Assembly (NCBI RefSeq): GCF_964204645.1
Contig: NC_134029.1
Span: 8,732,850 to 8,796,849 of the forward strand
From: Tubulanus polymorphus
Lineage: Eukaryota; Nemertea; Palaeonemertea; Tubulaniformes; Tubulanidae
DNA: 64,000 nucleotides
Reading direction: 5' to 3'
Shown here in pieces: positions 20,240 to 31,300 of the stretch. The translations under genes were made by a program, and so were the position numbers. How positions within the stretch are numbered: position 1 is the stretch's first letter; each line of letters opens with the position of its first letter. The notes below the pieces were generated by a model. That model was given only the letters and a program-made list of their open reading frames with translations. It searched no databases and was not told the origin of the DNA.

Positions 20240-21820
20240 TGTGATCGTATGTGTCCGACCTGAGCGATATCCGAGTTGGATGTTTTGTATTTCATACATA
20301 CGTATTGTCAGAAAAATATTTCAAAAGACATCCGAGTTGATCGAATCCGACTCGGTCGGAGTCAACCGTACGCGGAATAGCGTTGGGCTACCGATCAAGC
20401 CCATAACGCACACGACGCAGGGAATCGCTTTTAAACACGGAATCAAACATGTTTCATCTCGGAAACATTGCTTCCCGAACCCGCGTTTCTCGTTTCTCGT
20501 AGACGCACACGGCACAGCTCAGCTGGGGCGGATCAAGGGTGTGATTCAGGGAGGCGTGCATCCCTAAATTAGGGCATATCATCTATTATCAAAAGGGCAT
20601 CCGATCATCGGCAAACATTACCTCATTCTGGAAGTACAGGAACATGCTTTTGAATTCACACTTTATAGTATCAGTTGATATTCTATAGTTGATATGTTCA
20701 ATTTCCCCTTAAAATTTCAGGGCAACTTGAAATTTAAAGAGGGGGTGGTGCACCCCTGTTCTCTCCCCGGATCCGCCCCTACTCAGAAACATGTTTACAT
20801 CTTCTGTTTCCGTGTGCGTCGTGCGCGTTGCGCTTTACGCTGCCGCGGAAATCGAATATCCCGCTTGTTACAAGCGATGATCTACCTCGTTTGCTATAAG
20901 TAATCGATTTCTTTGAATCATACAGCAACTTATGTGAGCCCCTAAGTGACATACGAGATAATTTTTTATTAATTTCGACTTAATATATCGAAATTCGACT
21001 TATTATATCGAAATTCGACTTTTTATGTCGAACGTGTGAAAAATCTCGTATGTCACCAAGGGGCTTCCGTAGAAACTGAACCAGTGTAATGATATTATAT
21101 TTGTATTCATGAGCCCCAAATATACAAGGTTTATTGAAATAGAATTGATTATGAGTCATTTAGTAAACCGACCGTTATCGCAGCATGTGGTGGGATAGCT
21201 GGTAGTGACGATACCGCATCCAATAAACAACAACTATATAACTAATAGCTTTTAAATCCAAATTTTATGCATGTAATCATATGACTTTTTAGCAGCATAT
21301 ATATACATATATGAATAGAGTATAAATAGAAATACCGACGAAGATCGAAGACCTCAGCCAAATTTTTACCCACGTCTCAGTACATTTTGTTGTATGTCGA
21401 ATATAAATACTAGTTTCTTCAGTGTTTCTTCTTCGTATGTCATTCAGGTCACATTTCCCGGAATTCTTTTCCCTTTCTTCGACTTCGGTATCATCGTAAT
21501 GGCGTTGTTATGCTAACCGTAATGTATAAGATGCTTGATTAAGGCAAACCTTTCTCAACGTTCTACGACCCGCACCTACAATTAGATATTGGCAATGCAG
21601 CATTCGATCGAATGATTTTGAATTGAAATCTCTTGAAATGGTTTGAATGTTCTTAAATTGAAGTCCAATAATTTATGAAAGTTGACGCTTGAGAGGGGCT
21701 TTATCTGCAAATTGCAAAGCAAAATATCTATGAAATTTCCGGAATGTAAAAAAAAACCAACTAAATTTGGTACTTAAAAAATGCGGAACTTGGATTTAGA
21801 TAGGTATTTTAGGATTAGGA
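20240..21820. other. Intergenic sequence rich in repeat remnants
   Basis: No gene was recognised. Around 20700-20780 lies a G/C-rich stretch ending GGATCCGCCCCT that looks like an old transposon end. A palindromic element occupies 20936-21071, and GGATTAGGATTAGGATT, telomere-like by chance or origin, lies near 21810-21828. Confidence 0.45.
20936..21071. repeat. MITE-like palindromic element, copy 1
   Basis: The left end (20936-20960) reads AGCCCCTAAGTGACATACG and the right end gives the near-perfect complement AGCCCCTTGGTGACATACG. Inside are direct repeats of TATCGAAATTCGACTTA. The right terminus, ATCTCGTATGTCACC then GCTTCCGTA, recurs in the copy at 39541-39703. It has no coding capacity and fits a non-autonomous DNA transposon. 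Confidence 0.75.
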
Positions 21821-21827
21821 TTAGGAT

Positions 21828-21833
21828 TTTATT
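21828..21833 (-). terminator. Candidate poly(A) signal of the Cys-rich gene
   Basis: AATAAA on the minus strand lies about 300 nt downstream of the stop at 22136. Confidence 0.4.
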
Positions 21834-22135
21834 TACACTCCAACCATTTCTATGGAACATGGAGGGAGACTTAGTAAACAATATTTACAATTTACAGAAA
21901 ATATAAACTTGTTTTGATAAAATATAACTAAGTTATTAACAATATGTACATACGCTATATACAACATACTAATTATTGGAGGGATCTATATACATCTAAG
22001 GATTGCCAAAAGAGTTCAAATTAAAAATTCTTTTTACGGATTCCATTCAGTAGGTTGCAGTTAAAGATAAAAGTGTCGTCTGCACCACCAACACCCTCTG
22101 GTGACGCCAATGTGAACCACTTTACATTTAATAAC

Positions 22136-24708
22136 CTACATAAACTCGAAGAGCAAACTCGAAGCAAACAGGACGAAGAAAACGTTGATTAAGTTGAACA
22201 TTTGCTTTGCGCAACCACTGCTACAGTTGTATGGCTCTTCAACCCAAGATTTCCAATATAAATCTGCCAACAACGTGCCGATCTTATTTTGTGCGCATTT
22301 GGCACCGATCTTCGCAGCGTAGCAATCGAGAATTGTCCTCCACGTTTTACTGTAAACAAGAAAACTAACTTGAAAGTTTATTGACGCATTGGAAAAATCA
22401 CGCATATAGTATGACCACGAAAATATTGCCTGTTTCTCATCAGTTTTGTTTTCCACACGGGTCAAAAAAAGGTCGCCAATAAAAGATAGAAATAAAGATG
22501 CGCATCTCGCGAGCATAAATCTGTTTTCGTTTCCTTTTTAAAAAGTAGTACAACACTCCCGCACGCATCCCAATAAATAACCTGATCATTTTTTTTGTTT
22601 CACAGTCGTTTATCAATTGTTACTGTGGCAGGAAAATGCGTATCCGTGTTCATCAAAAATTCTATAAAAATTCAAAGTCGATAAATTAAATATAAGACTT
22701 CTGAATATAAATTCTAAATTCTCTTTGTACTATCTACTGTATTGCGGCGGTGCGAAGCTGTATATGCATTACTTGAAAAAATAAAGTCTATTTGAACTTG
22801 AATTGAGCCCACTAGACGGTGGTGGTTTATGAAGTCGGTTGCGACGCGATTGTCAGCAACTGTGCGTGACTTCTTTCAGCCAGTTGCAATGGCGCGTAGA
22901 TCGAAGCGACGCGATATGCGATTCTGGTTGTCACGTGGTAAAGCCTACAACGCAAAGTAGAGTCGAGTATTGCTTCCTACCTTTCCCCAGAAATACCGGG
23001 ATTCGAACCCACAATGGTAACGTGGTGCAATACTCGACTGTGCTTTGGTTGGCAACACTATTGGTACTTAATTAACTGCCACATCAACAGTCTCAAATCT
23101 AAAGGGAAGCTTTTATCCTAGTAATTTCCTCATTAACCTTATCAAAATTACATTGAAATCCGTGAAAAATAATCCTATTTCCCTTAGAAGTATGAAAACT
23201 AGCCGTTATACACCTGTGTTCACGTGGTTTACGGCCCCGAAGACGAATACGTTTGCCCGATCCGTTCTGTTCTTAAACACACCTACGAGCGCAATCATGA
23301 TTGCTCGTAGAACACATCCACGTGAAAGCGTAGCACGTTGCCTTATTATGGGTTGTCGAGCATCATTGGGAAAAACGTGTACCTGGCTCGTATTCATCGT
23401 ATTTTGTGCGTACAATCGAAGCTGTAATCTTCGTTCTTACCCTTTGATTGTACACGCGAGAATAGTCGGAATTGCATCACCACAGGTCGAAAAAATGATA
23501 TCGAATAACATATGATTTAATTCCGTGATGGAATTTCATGATTTTTCAATTGGCAAAAAGTGAAAAAACGTAAAGGACACTTCCAAAGATTCTTTATCAA
23601 CTCTCTTTTCAAGAGGTAGCCGTCTTAATTTGATTGAAAGGTGGTCACTCCGCGTTCGATTTCTTCTACATTTCAATTAAATTCAAATGAATTTTCCTCT
23701 TAAATGAATCAATTGTTATATAACTATACCGATATCCGAGTAGAAGGATAAAAGTATTGTATATTTGGTGCTGTGATAATATATGGATTGGGGAGTCTAA
23801 AATTCTAGTGCAAAGCTCATTGAAAATGAATTAATTTTGACAACGGATGACCTACTGCTCGTCATGCCATCTTGCGGGATAGCTGATTTTGCGGGTACCA
23901 TTGAATGTCCTCATACACATAGTCTTCTGGTACGAGGTACGTTATACGGGGAAGGGGCTTACCATTTATGAGTGACCGATTCATTGAAGACGCCACACTG
24001 TTGTCCAAGCCAAATGTCCGTTTTCAGTTCTGCATTGTTGTTGAAGCAACTTACAACTTCGCTCAACTCTAAAAGTCCATATACGTACATTTCACTTTTT
24101 TAATATCCGCCATTTCCAATGATGCTCTGTTTACTGTTAGATACACTTACTTGACATTGTACTGGAACAAATATCTGGCAAATACTTATCAGCGAATTCT
24201 TCTGCAAATGGCAGCGGTTTCATACTGTCTTTATAACATTGTATCAAAGACGTATAATTCGCGACTCTAAATGAAAGAAAATACGTGACACGCATGTTTT
24301 TCATGCTCAAATCAAAGCCTCAATCCCGTTCAAACGTCGCAACCTGTGCAATTCATTTGCCATCTTTCCGCCGTATCGTATTTTCCCGATCAAATAAAAT
24401 TTGAAATTCAAACCAAACATATAGAAAGTTTTATATGTCAAATGTTCTTTAAGAACGAGTAGTATGGCTACGTACCCTTTGCTTGTTGTTGCATTCGGAT
24501 AATACTGGCATAAACTGTTAGCTTTCGTCACCAACTTGTACGCAGTACATTTGCTGATGACCAAACCTCCTGCCTTGTTAACACCCACTACTTTAGTAAG
24601 GCATGGCACCAAATTGCCCAACTGTGTGTTGTTTATGCTACACAGTCCTTCTACCACTTCCAAAATTATACAAAATATCGTATACAAAATCAGAAAAGCG
24701 ACAGATAT
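22136..24708 (-). CDS. Cysteine-rich secreted or GPI-anchored protein, 5' end unresolved
   Basis: Family not recognised. Four exons join in phase: a 5' exon ending at 24476 (its start lies between about 24654 and 24708), then 24266-24151, 24068-23963 and 22349-22136 (TAG stop). Donors and acceptors are good (GTACGT, GTAAGTG, GTAAGCC; TTTAG, TTTTAG, TTTACAG). The product appears to hold two similar halves of about 90 residues, each with Cys near a V-x-C start and a CY pair: TSLIQCYKDS in the first and RTILDCYAAK in the second. The end is strongly hydrophobic (MFNLINVFFVLFASSLLF) just after NCSSGCAKQ, which fits a GPI signal. The first exon also reads FLILYTIFCIILEVVEG, like a signal peptide, but no ATG precedes it in frame before a stop at 24709-24711, so either the start is on an upstream exon or this stretch is intron. 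Confidence 0.6.
22961..23039 (-). repeat. tRNA-derived SINE fragment with flanking inverted repeat
   Basis: Read on the minus strand, GGGTTCGAATCCCGG at 22996-23010 matches a pol III B box. AGTCGAGTATTGC at 22961-22973 is repeated in reverse complement at 23027-23039, bracketing the box. No full cloverleaf or clear A box was found, so this is not called a tRNA gene. Confidence 0.45.
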
Positions 24709-24839
24709 TCAACGATATAAGGCCACACAATGAAATGCCTATAGTTTCTCAAAAAAGGTCAAATGCCATCAGCGTCATAAAAAGTACCCAATAGATATTT
24801 GAAGGTAAAGCATCGATCGTGTTTTTTGAAAATATAAAG

Positions 24840-27800
24840 ATAAAAACCTGCTCACCGGCATATCTTTGCCGGTATAGCGCACAGTCGTCTTTTCTTTCTG
24901 TGGGCGTTTATATCCAATATTGGTCAATTCGGTCCGTACTGGACGGTGACCGAAGATCAGCTATTTAACCAAATATAGGGGTTGTCGTCTTTTTTAACCA
25001 AATTTGATGTTACTGAAGTCGCGCGATCGGTCGCAACTGGTCGCGGTAGTTCGCATATAATGGGCGCGTCGTTCGACTGCGGTTGACCATATGCGACTAA
25101 TCCCTGTCTGAGTCACAACAGCAGCGTATGTCGTTTTTTAAACAAAATGAAATGTAGGCCTAATCCATTCTCAAATGATGTACTCAGGTGTTTATTTGTG
25201 TAAGTTTAGGTTAGCCTATAAAAAAATCACATTTAAGATCTGTCCTTTTTCAGGGAATTCCCCTTTTCATGGTGAAATTGCACTTTTCTTCTTGCCCCTC
25301 AAACTGCCCTTCAAAAAGCTCGGCCTGCCATTCTATGCAAATAGAGAAGACTGAATGATATTGGTGGAACCTCCGAGAAGCTACGTTGGGAAGCAACCGA
25401 TGATGTTATTCCCAGATGGAAGCTGATTGAAAAATCCCATCTACATCGCAATCTAGTGGGTTACTTTTATTCTCTTTTTGTATCATACGAAAATATCAAC
25501 AAAAGCCAAAGAAATAGTTGTCAGTTTAGTTACTTACTCGGGACATTCATCTGGGCGAGAAGATAAATCAGAACCAGTTTCGTTCCAGACAGATATCTCC
25601 ACCACTGAAATACGAACGAGATTTGCTCATGCAATCGAGTTTCTAACCAACTCACATAATCATTTGAATTTGAGAAATTTCATATCGAATATAAGAAAAT
25701 TTAGTTTTTGGTTTTCGGCAAAGTTTCTTTATATACTAACATGTTTTTTTGAATGCAGAAATATATCCGATTTCAAAATAATCGATAAACAAGACAATGA
25801 GAAGTAAATTAAATTTTTCGGTACTGGGATTACAAAACATACAACATATGGCTAATTCTATAGCTGTGTTACATTATTTGCAAGCTTACTATGCATGGAT
25901 TTGAAGGGTTTCGTTATTCAGCCAAGGAGGCGGTACAAGCTTGAATTATTGAAGGGTATATGGAATGCATAAGTTCTGTATTAGATTTCATCGAACGTAG
26001 GTAAAACCAAGTAAATTTTCGTGTGTTTTCTTTTTTAAATAAACGACGATTTCGCTACTAGTTAACTATAGAAAAGACTCCCCGCAATAGAATAACCCTC
26101 ACAAGAGTTAATGTGTATTGCCAATGAAGAAACTATGATATTCGCGTATCATACGTTCATCTAAATAGTTTAAAAACTTTGATTAAGGTTATTATAACAC
26201 CCAATTTATACAAGATAGTTTCATTGGGGTCCCATAGGTTCTTGATCAGTGCTTTTTAATTCTAAAGTAGGTCTAAGTGTAGTAAGTAATGCTGCCGAGA
26301 GAGAGAGACAATCATGATACTTAAGATAGAAACTATAATGCACAAAGGACCATACAGCAAAAGGTCGAAATAACAATGGCTTTTTTCTACAACGGTTTTG
26401 TGGGATTGGACGAACTGAGATTTAATTCTGGATGTATCACAACGATTCGTATCGAAGCTTTGAAATGCGTATATTCAGCTGCCATCTAAATCGATGGTTA
26501 AACATAACGAACAGTAGGCGATCGAGTAAAAAAAAAAAACGTTACAACGTCATATCATATTTAAACAGACAATTGAATATACAATCTGCAATGTAATGAT
26601 ACACACATTATGTAATAAAGCTCCAGATATTCATCGGCATCGATGTAAAAAATCTAAGCCGTGTCCATATTTGGTTGACGGGGCGCCAATCCAATTTATA
26701 AGATTATTAATGATATAGCTTAGAGCGGTGGTTTTCTCGATTTTGTTATACAAAGTATAGATTGAGAACGGTAAGACACTGTGCAACAAGGACCTAATGC
26801 AGCTGCATCGATTAACGTTAAGAAAATTGCTATTAATATACGTTTTGGCACATTGTTTCTCATAGAGATTTTGAAGGAGAAAAGTCTTTTCGTATGAAAT
26901 ATAAAGGAAATTGAGGTTTCTTAAAATGTTTTTATGCCCATTATTTCTATATTGACATTGGCGGTGTATTACAAAATGAATCTGACGTTTTATCAAAATG
27001 ACAAAAGTAACTTACGTTGAATCGTTTGGAAGTTTCCATCTTCGAAAAACGCAACGTTCGGCAGCTTTATCGGTTTTTGTTTCGTCACAGAACCCGCGGG
27101 AGTGCGTGGCTGTCAGACTAGCCTACACAGAAGTGTTGTATTTCGAATAATGTTATCGGGGTCGATAGTGTACTCTCATTTCCTTTACGACACCGAAGAA
27201 TTCCCTTCGATTCCACTTCGATTCACGTTGGAAAATGCTTTAGATCTCTTTCCCAGATATTGTTGTCACTTTTACTATTACCGTAATGTATATACAAGCG
27301 TGACTTGAAGAGAAATCCATTAGAATATATCTCAATATCCCTGTCTCAGTCCCAGTCCCAGTCCCTGCCCCAGTTCCAGTTCCAGTCCCTCTCCTGTCAA
27401 TGTCCCTGTCCCTGTTCCAGACCCAGGCGCAGTCGCAGTCCCTACCCCTTCCCCTGCTGCAATCCCTCTCGTGTTTCAGTCCAAGTCCCAGTCCCAGTCC
27501 CTGTCCGAACGACTTCCACCTTCAAAGATGCGATCCTACCCCTCTCGATTGACTCAAGAATACACGACACTAACCACTCACACTAGCTTTACTTCATTTT
27601 TATTAATATGTGTACTACTTTATATACTAATACATACATCGATGGATTGATACAAACGTAAAAAATAGACCACGAGGGCCAGTTAGAGCATGGACGTTAT
27701 AGAGCCTATGATACGTCCATGGTTAGTGAGGTTTAGTGAACCGCAAACTGGATAAACGTGTTAATTGTTATAAAAGCTACAATGAAAAACAAAATGACTT

Positions 27801-28340
27801 TTGCTTTAAACGAATTGCTCGCGTATCTGGTTAAGTATAAAACACTTATAATATTATATGTATTAGTAATGATGACGTTAAATGCTACACGTAAAAACAA
27901 TTTTCGATTAATATTCTTATATGATACATTTCTTCACATCGCGTTTGCTTTCTTTGTTTGTACTTATCTTTATACAGTATATATATTTCCATCTCCCGTA
28001 TTAAGAAAATAGGGAGTCCCCACCAACATTGTAATCGACCACTAGCGCCCACGTGCATTATCAAGGACTGACATGTTCGAACGTGGGATGCATATTTTAG
28101 ATACATAAGTCTCCAATCATATCCTTTCTCGTGCTTTCTAAAATGAAATCCCCCCACGTGTGTTCACCTGAATCGACTTAATCAGAAAAACAAATCAATC
28201 AAATTCTCAATGTCTACACGCTACACCCTTTCATATTTACATGAGGTATATAGACTCGACATTTTTCGTTGAATGGACGTCGGACCTGTGTGGCCATTTT
28301 AGAAATGAGCACCGACGATATTTCTAGGCGACTGACATTG
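24840..28340. other. Intergenic region between the Cys-rich gene and SLC22
   Basis: No gene was recognised. Around 25020-25100 are GC-rich inverted fragments around GGTCGCAACTGGTCGCGG that look transposon-derived. A minus frame at 26631-26996 has several Cys but no recognisable family or splice partner. A CAGTCC-type minisatellite lies at 27340-27510. The 3' UTR of SLC22 probably occupies the right end. Confidence 0.45.
27340..27510. repeat. Degenerate hexamer minisatellite (CAGTCC-like)
   Basis: Imperfect units such as CCCAGT, CCAGTT and CCCTGT repeat for about 170 bp, strongly pyrimidine-rich on the plus strand. The Ser/Gln/Pro-rich frame across it is a by-product. Confidence 0.8.
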
Positions 28341-28348
28341 AATATGAA

Positions 28349-31300
28349 TTAAAGCTTCGTGTCGTTTGATTGCGTTTGGAAGTCCTCTATGGGTGTGATG
28401 ATGTGACTGGATTTCCTGCGTTTTCGGTTCCACTGTTTCATGTCGTCGATCGTTTGAGGAAGCGGCTGTCCTAATGTTTCCGGCAAAAGCAGCGTCAGCC
28501 CGCCGACTATGATCGACAACACACCGAAGATGACGCCCGGTAACCAGGGTATCTTCCGAGCCTGAAAATGCGTAAGTTGATTTGAATTTAAATACGATAC
28601 CGATATTTGTATTGAATTGACCGGCAACCTGTCTAGCCGCGATATACTGATGACGTATAGCGCACATCTTCTCAAAAATTAATCGTCAAAAAGACATCAA
28701 AATTTGATTGATAAAAATGCCAAAATTCACAATTAATTTGTTATTTTGAAATGTCAGTATTGGTGACGTAGTGCACATGTCGTAGTGCAATGTATATAAA
28801 CATTATTCTAACAGTTTTTACGGATAAGATAAGATATCGAGTATACGCATGTCCAGTGTTTAGGTATCAGCATCTGGTGGGATAACTGGCGGTACACGTT
28901 CTCCACGAGGTGTTAATCGGACCGCACTTACCAGTAAAGTAGAAAAGGGCGCCAGCATACCACCGATACGGGCTGCAACAGAACACATGCCCATTCCCGT
29001 ATTTCTGACGTTAGTCGGGAATATTTCGCCTGCGTACAAAAATATCGTCCCGAACGAGCAAGTGATTCCGAATTTGCCGATCATCGTGAATATGATGCTC
29101 AACCAATTCAGGCTGTCACCAGCGGCTGAAAAATCCCATAGATGTGTATATATATGTATTAATATTTTAGAATCAACAATACTGAGACGATTTAGACTCG
29201 GTATCTAAGAATAATAATTATTATTATACTAATTTAATTCATTTTCTTGATATAGCGCACTATCTACAAAATAATCTTTGCACTTCACATAAGATGAGAA
29301 AATAGAAAATTAATAAACTCAATTCTCGATGAAATACGTTTTTCAGCGAAATATGTTTCTTTGAATCGCGAAATCTTTGAACAAAGCTAACTCCTAAACG
29401 ATGCAGCTTAGTATATTATACGTTTATTCTGAAGAAAAATCTACGTTCACCTCGATCATCCTTGTTTTCGATCATAGCGTAAACCGCTAAGCTTATATAG
29501 CCCGCCACACACGGAATTACAAAAAAACTTTTTTCACGAGGAAATTACCTTTTTTTTCGGTGCCGTGTGCGCTGGGATTTAGGCTACGTTCTTGGTTATT
29601 GCATGCATTATTGATATTTCTACGTACCAGTTGTTTTTGGTATAGCTAACGTAACCATCAGTCCAATACCCGCGATCGCGTGATAAACACACAACGGTAC
29701 ACGCCGACCATATCTGCATAGCATAATGATAATAGCATTTTAGCTTAACAGTCAGTCCTTAGAAAATAACTTAAAACATTTGATTGATTAAAATGTAGCT
29801 CACTTCAGTGAAAGCGTTTCTTATTTCAATCATTCTTTTCGATGTTCAAACACCACACTACTCATAGAATATTTGTTTAAAAAGCTCATGATATTTGTTC
29901 AAAGGTCGACACTGTGAGATTTTGCTTAAGGCCTATTCTAATTACTTGGAGTACGGATCCGTCTCCCGGAATTCCGCAAAAGTCATCAAATTGACTCTTT
30001 TAAATCTTCCTTCCTGCTTTCATCGCAATTTTTCCAAAACAAAAATTTTTTTTAACGTCCGTCTTTATTTTCAATCTACTAGCAAATGTCATGTTCATCT
30101 TATTTTTCAATCTCGTGATTTTGCAAAACAGTTAGTTTTTTTAAAATTTCTCCCATTATTTGAATCAAATTCGTCACAATTTTCACTCCTTTTAATTCTT
30201 TTCAGTAGTCCTTCCGAGGTATCTTTAGTCCCTGTTCCTTTCCATTTTAATAAGCTATTATAAAATTTCTTAAGATATTTTATTCTTATCCCCTTCGCCC
30301 TCTCACCTTTTTCGTGAAAAAATACGTACTACAAGTAATAAAAAAGGTCCGAAGGAGCGGTTGAAAATGGAAGTAAGTTTCGCACTTGGTGATATCTATT
30401 CATCAATACAGTATTAGACTTTCCAGAAGATATCGACTTTGAATTGATGAGTGATAAATTTATTGTCAACCAACGACACGAGCTTTCTAATTGGTAGATA
30501 GTTATATTGAACGATACCGAAGCGTCTTGGGGACATATCAAAAACCCAGATAGGTTTATTCCGATTTATTGATTCGAAATAAACCATTTTCTCAATTCTC
30601 GAATAAAACCTAGATAATTACTTTGAACTGAGAAAACTAGTTGCTAAGCTAGATTTCACAGTTAAATGTAATTTTCTAATTCAAAATCACTTTTTTTACT
30701 TTCCCCAGGACGCCACCGTGGATCGACGTTAAAAATTGTGACGTGCGTGAATTTCAAATGAGTATTCACCTTCCTAGAACAATGAGACACTGAATATACG
30801 CCGGCAATTCAACGGCCCCGCTGAGGAAAAAATTGAGGTATCTATCACCGGCCAATGCAGACGTACTCAACGAGAGACCAAAGTATACCAAACTATTTAC
30901 AAACCTAAAAAAAAGAAAAAAAATCGTGATGTGTAAAACCTCGAAACTAAACTCCAGTGGTTTTTCTGGGAATTTTGGCAAACCTTGCAACTTAACGATT
31001 GGTTTATGCAAAGCGTGATAGATTTGTAATTTCTTAAATCTTGCCTGTAGCTAAAATGATGTTTATTATCTTATTTTTAACCAACCGTAATAAGCAAAAA
31101 TATTCTAGTAATAAATGGAACATTTTTTTGAGAGAATTTCGGACTTTTTGTTAGTAATTACCATAGGCTGCACATAACGAATACATAGACTCTAAGTTTT
31201 GCGTGTTTCAAAACAGTAAAAATGTTTTCCTTTTTAATTTCGCCGTCGTCTTTTCCGCACAACTTTTCCCTCATCGACTGAAACTTCGATTTCTTGGCAG

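Noticed and set aside
21810-21828. TTAGGATTAGGATTAGG-type run as a telomere relic
   Set aside because: The unit is GGATTA and only about three copies are present; it is too short to support an interstitial telomere.
26631-26996. Minus frame of 121 codons with several Cys
   Set aside because: I looked for a link to the Cys-rich gene or to a reverse transcriptase and found neither a phase-matched splice nor a motif.
27305-27586. Ser/Gln/Pro-rich frame
   Set aside because: It arises from the CAGTCC-type minisatellite.
28299-28667. Minus frame of 122 codons overlapping the last SLC22 exon
   Set aside because: It is the wrong frame; the other frame carries the SLC22 C-terminus PETLGQPLPQTI.
29895-30263. 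Plus frame of 122 codons rich in Phe, Leu and Ser
   Set aside because: It lies in an SLC22 intron, is T-rich and has no recognisable domain.
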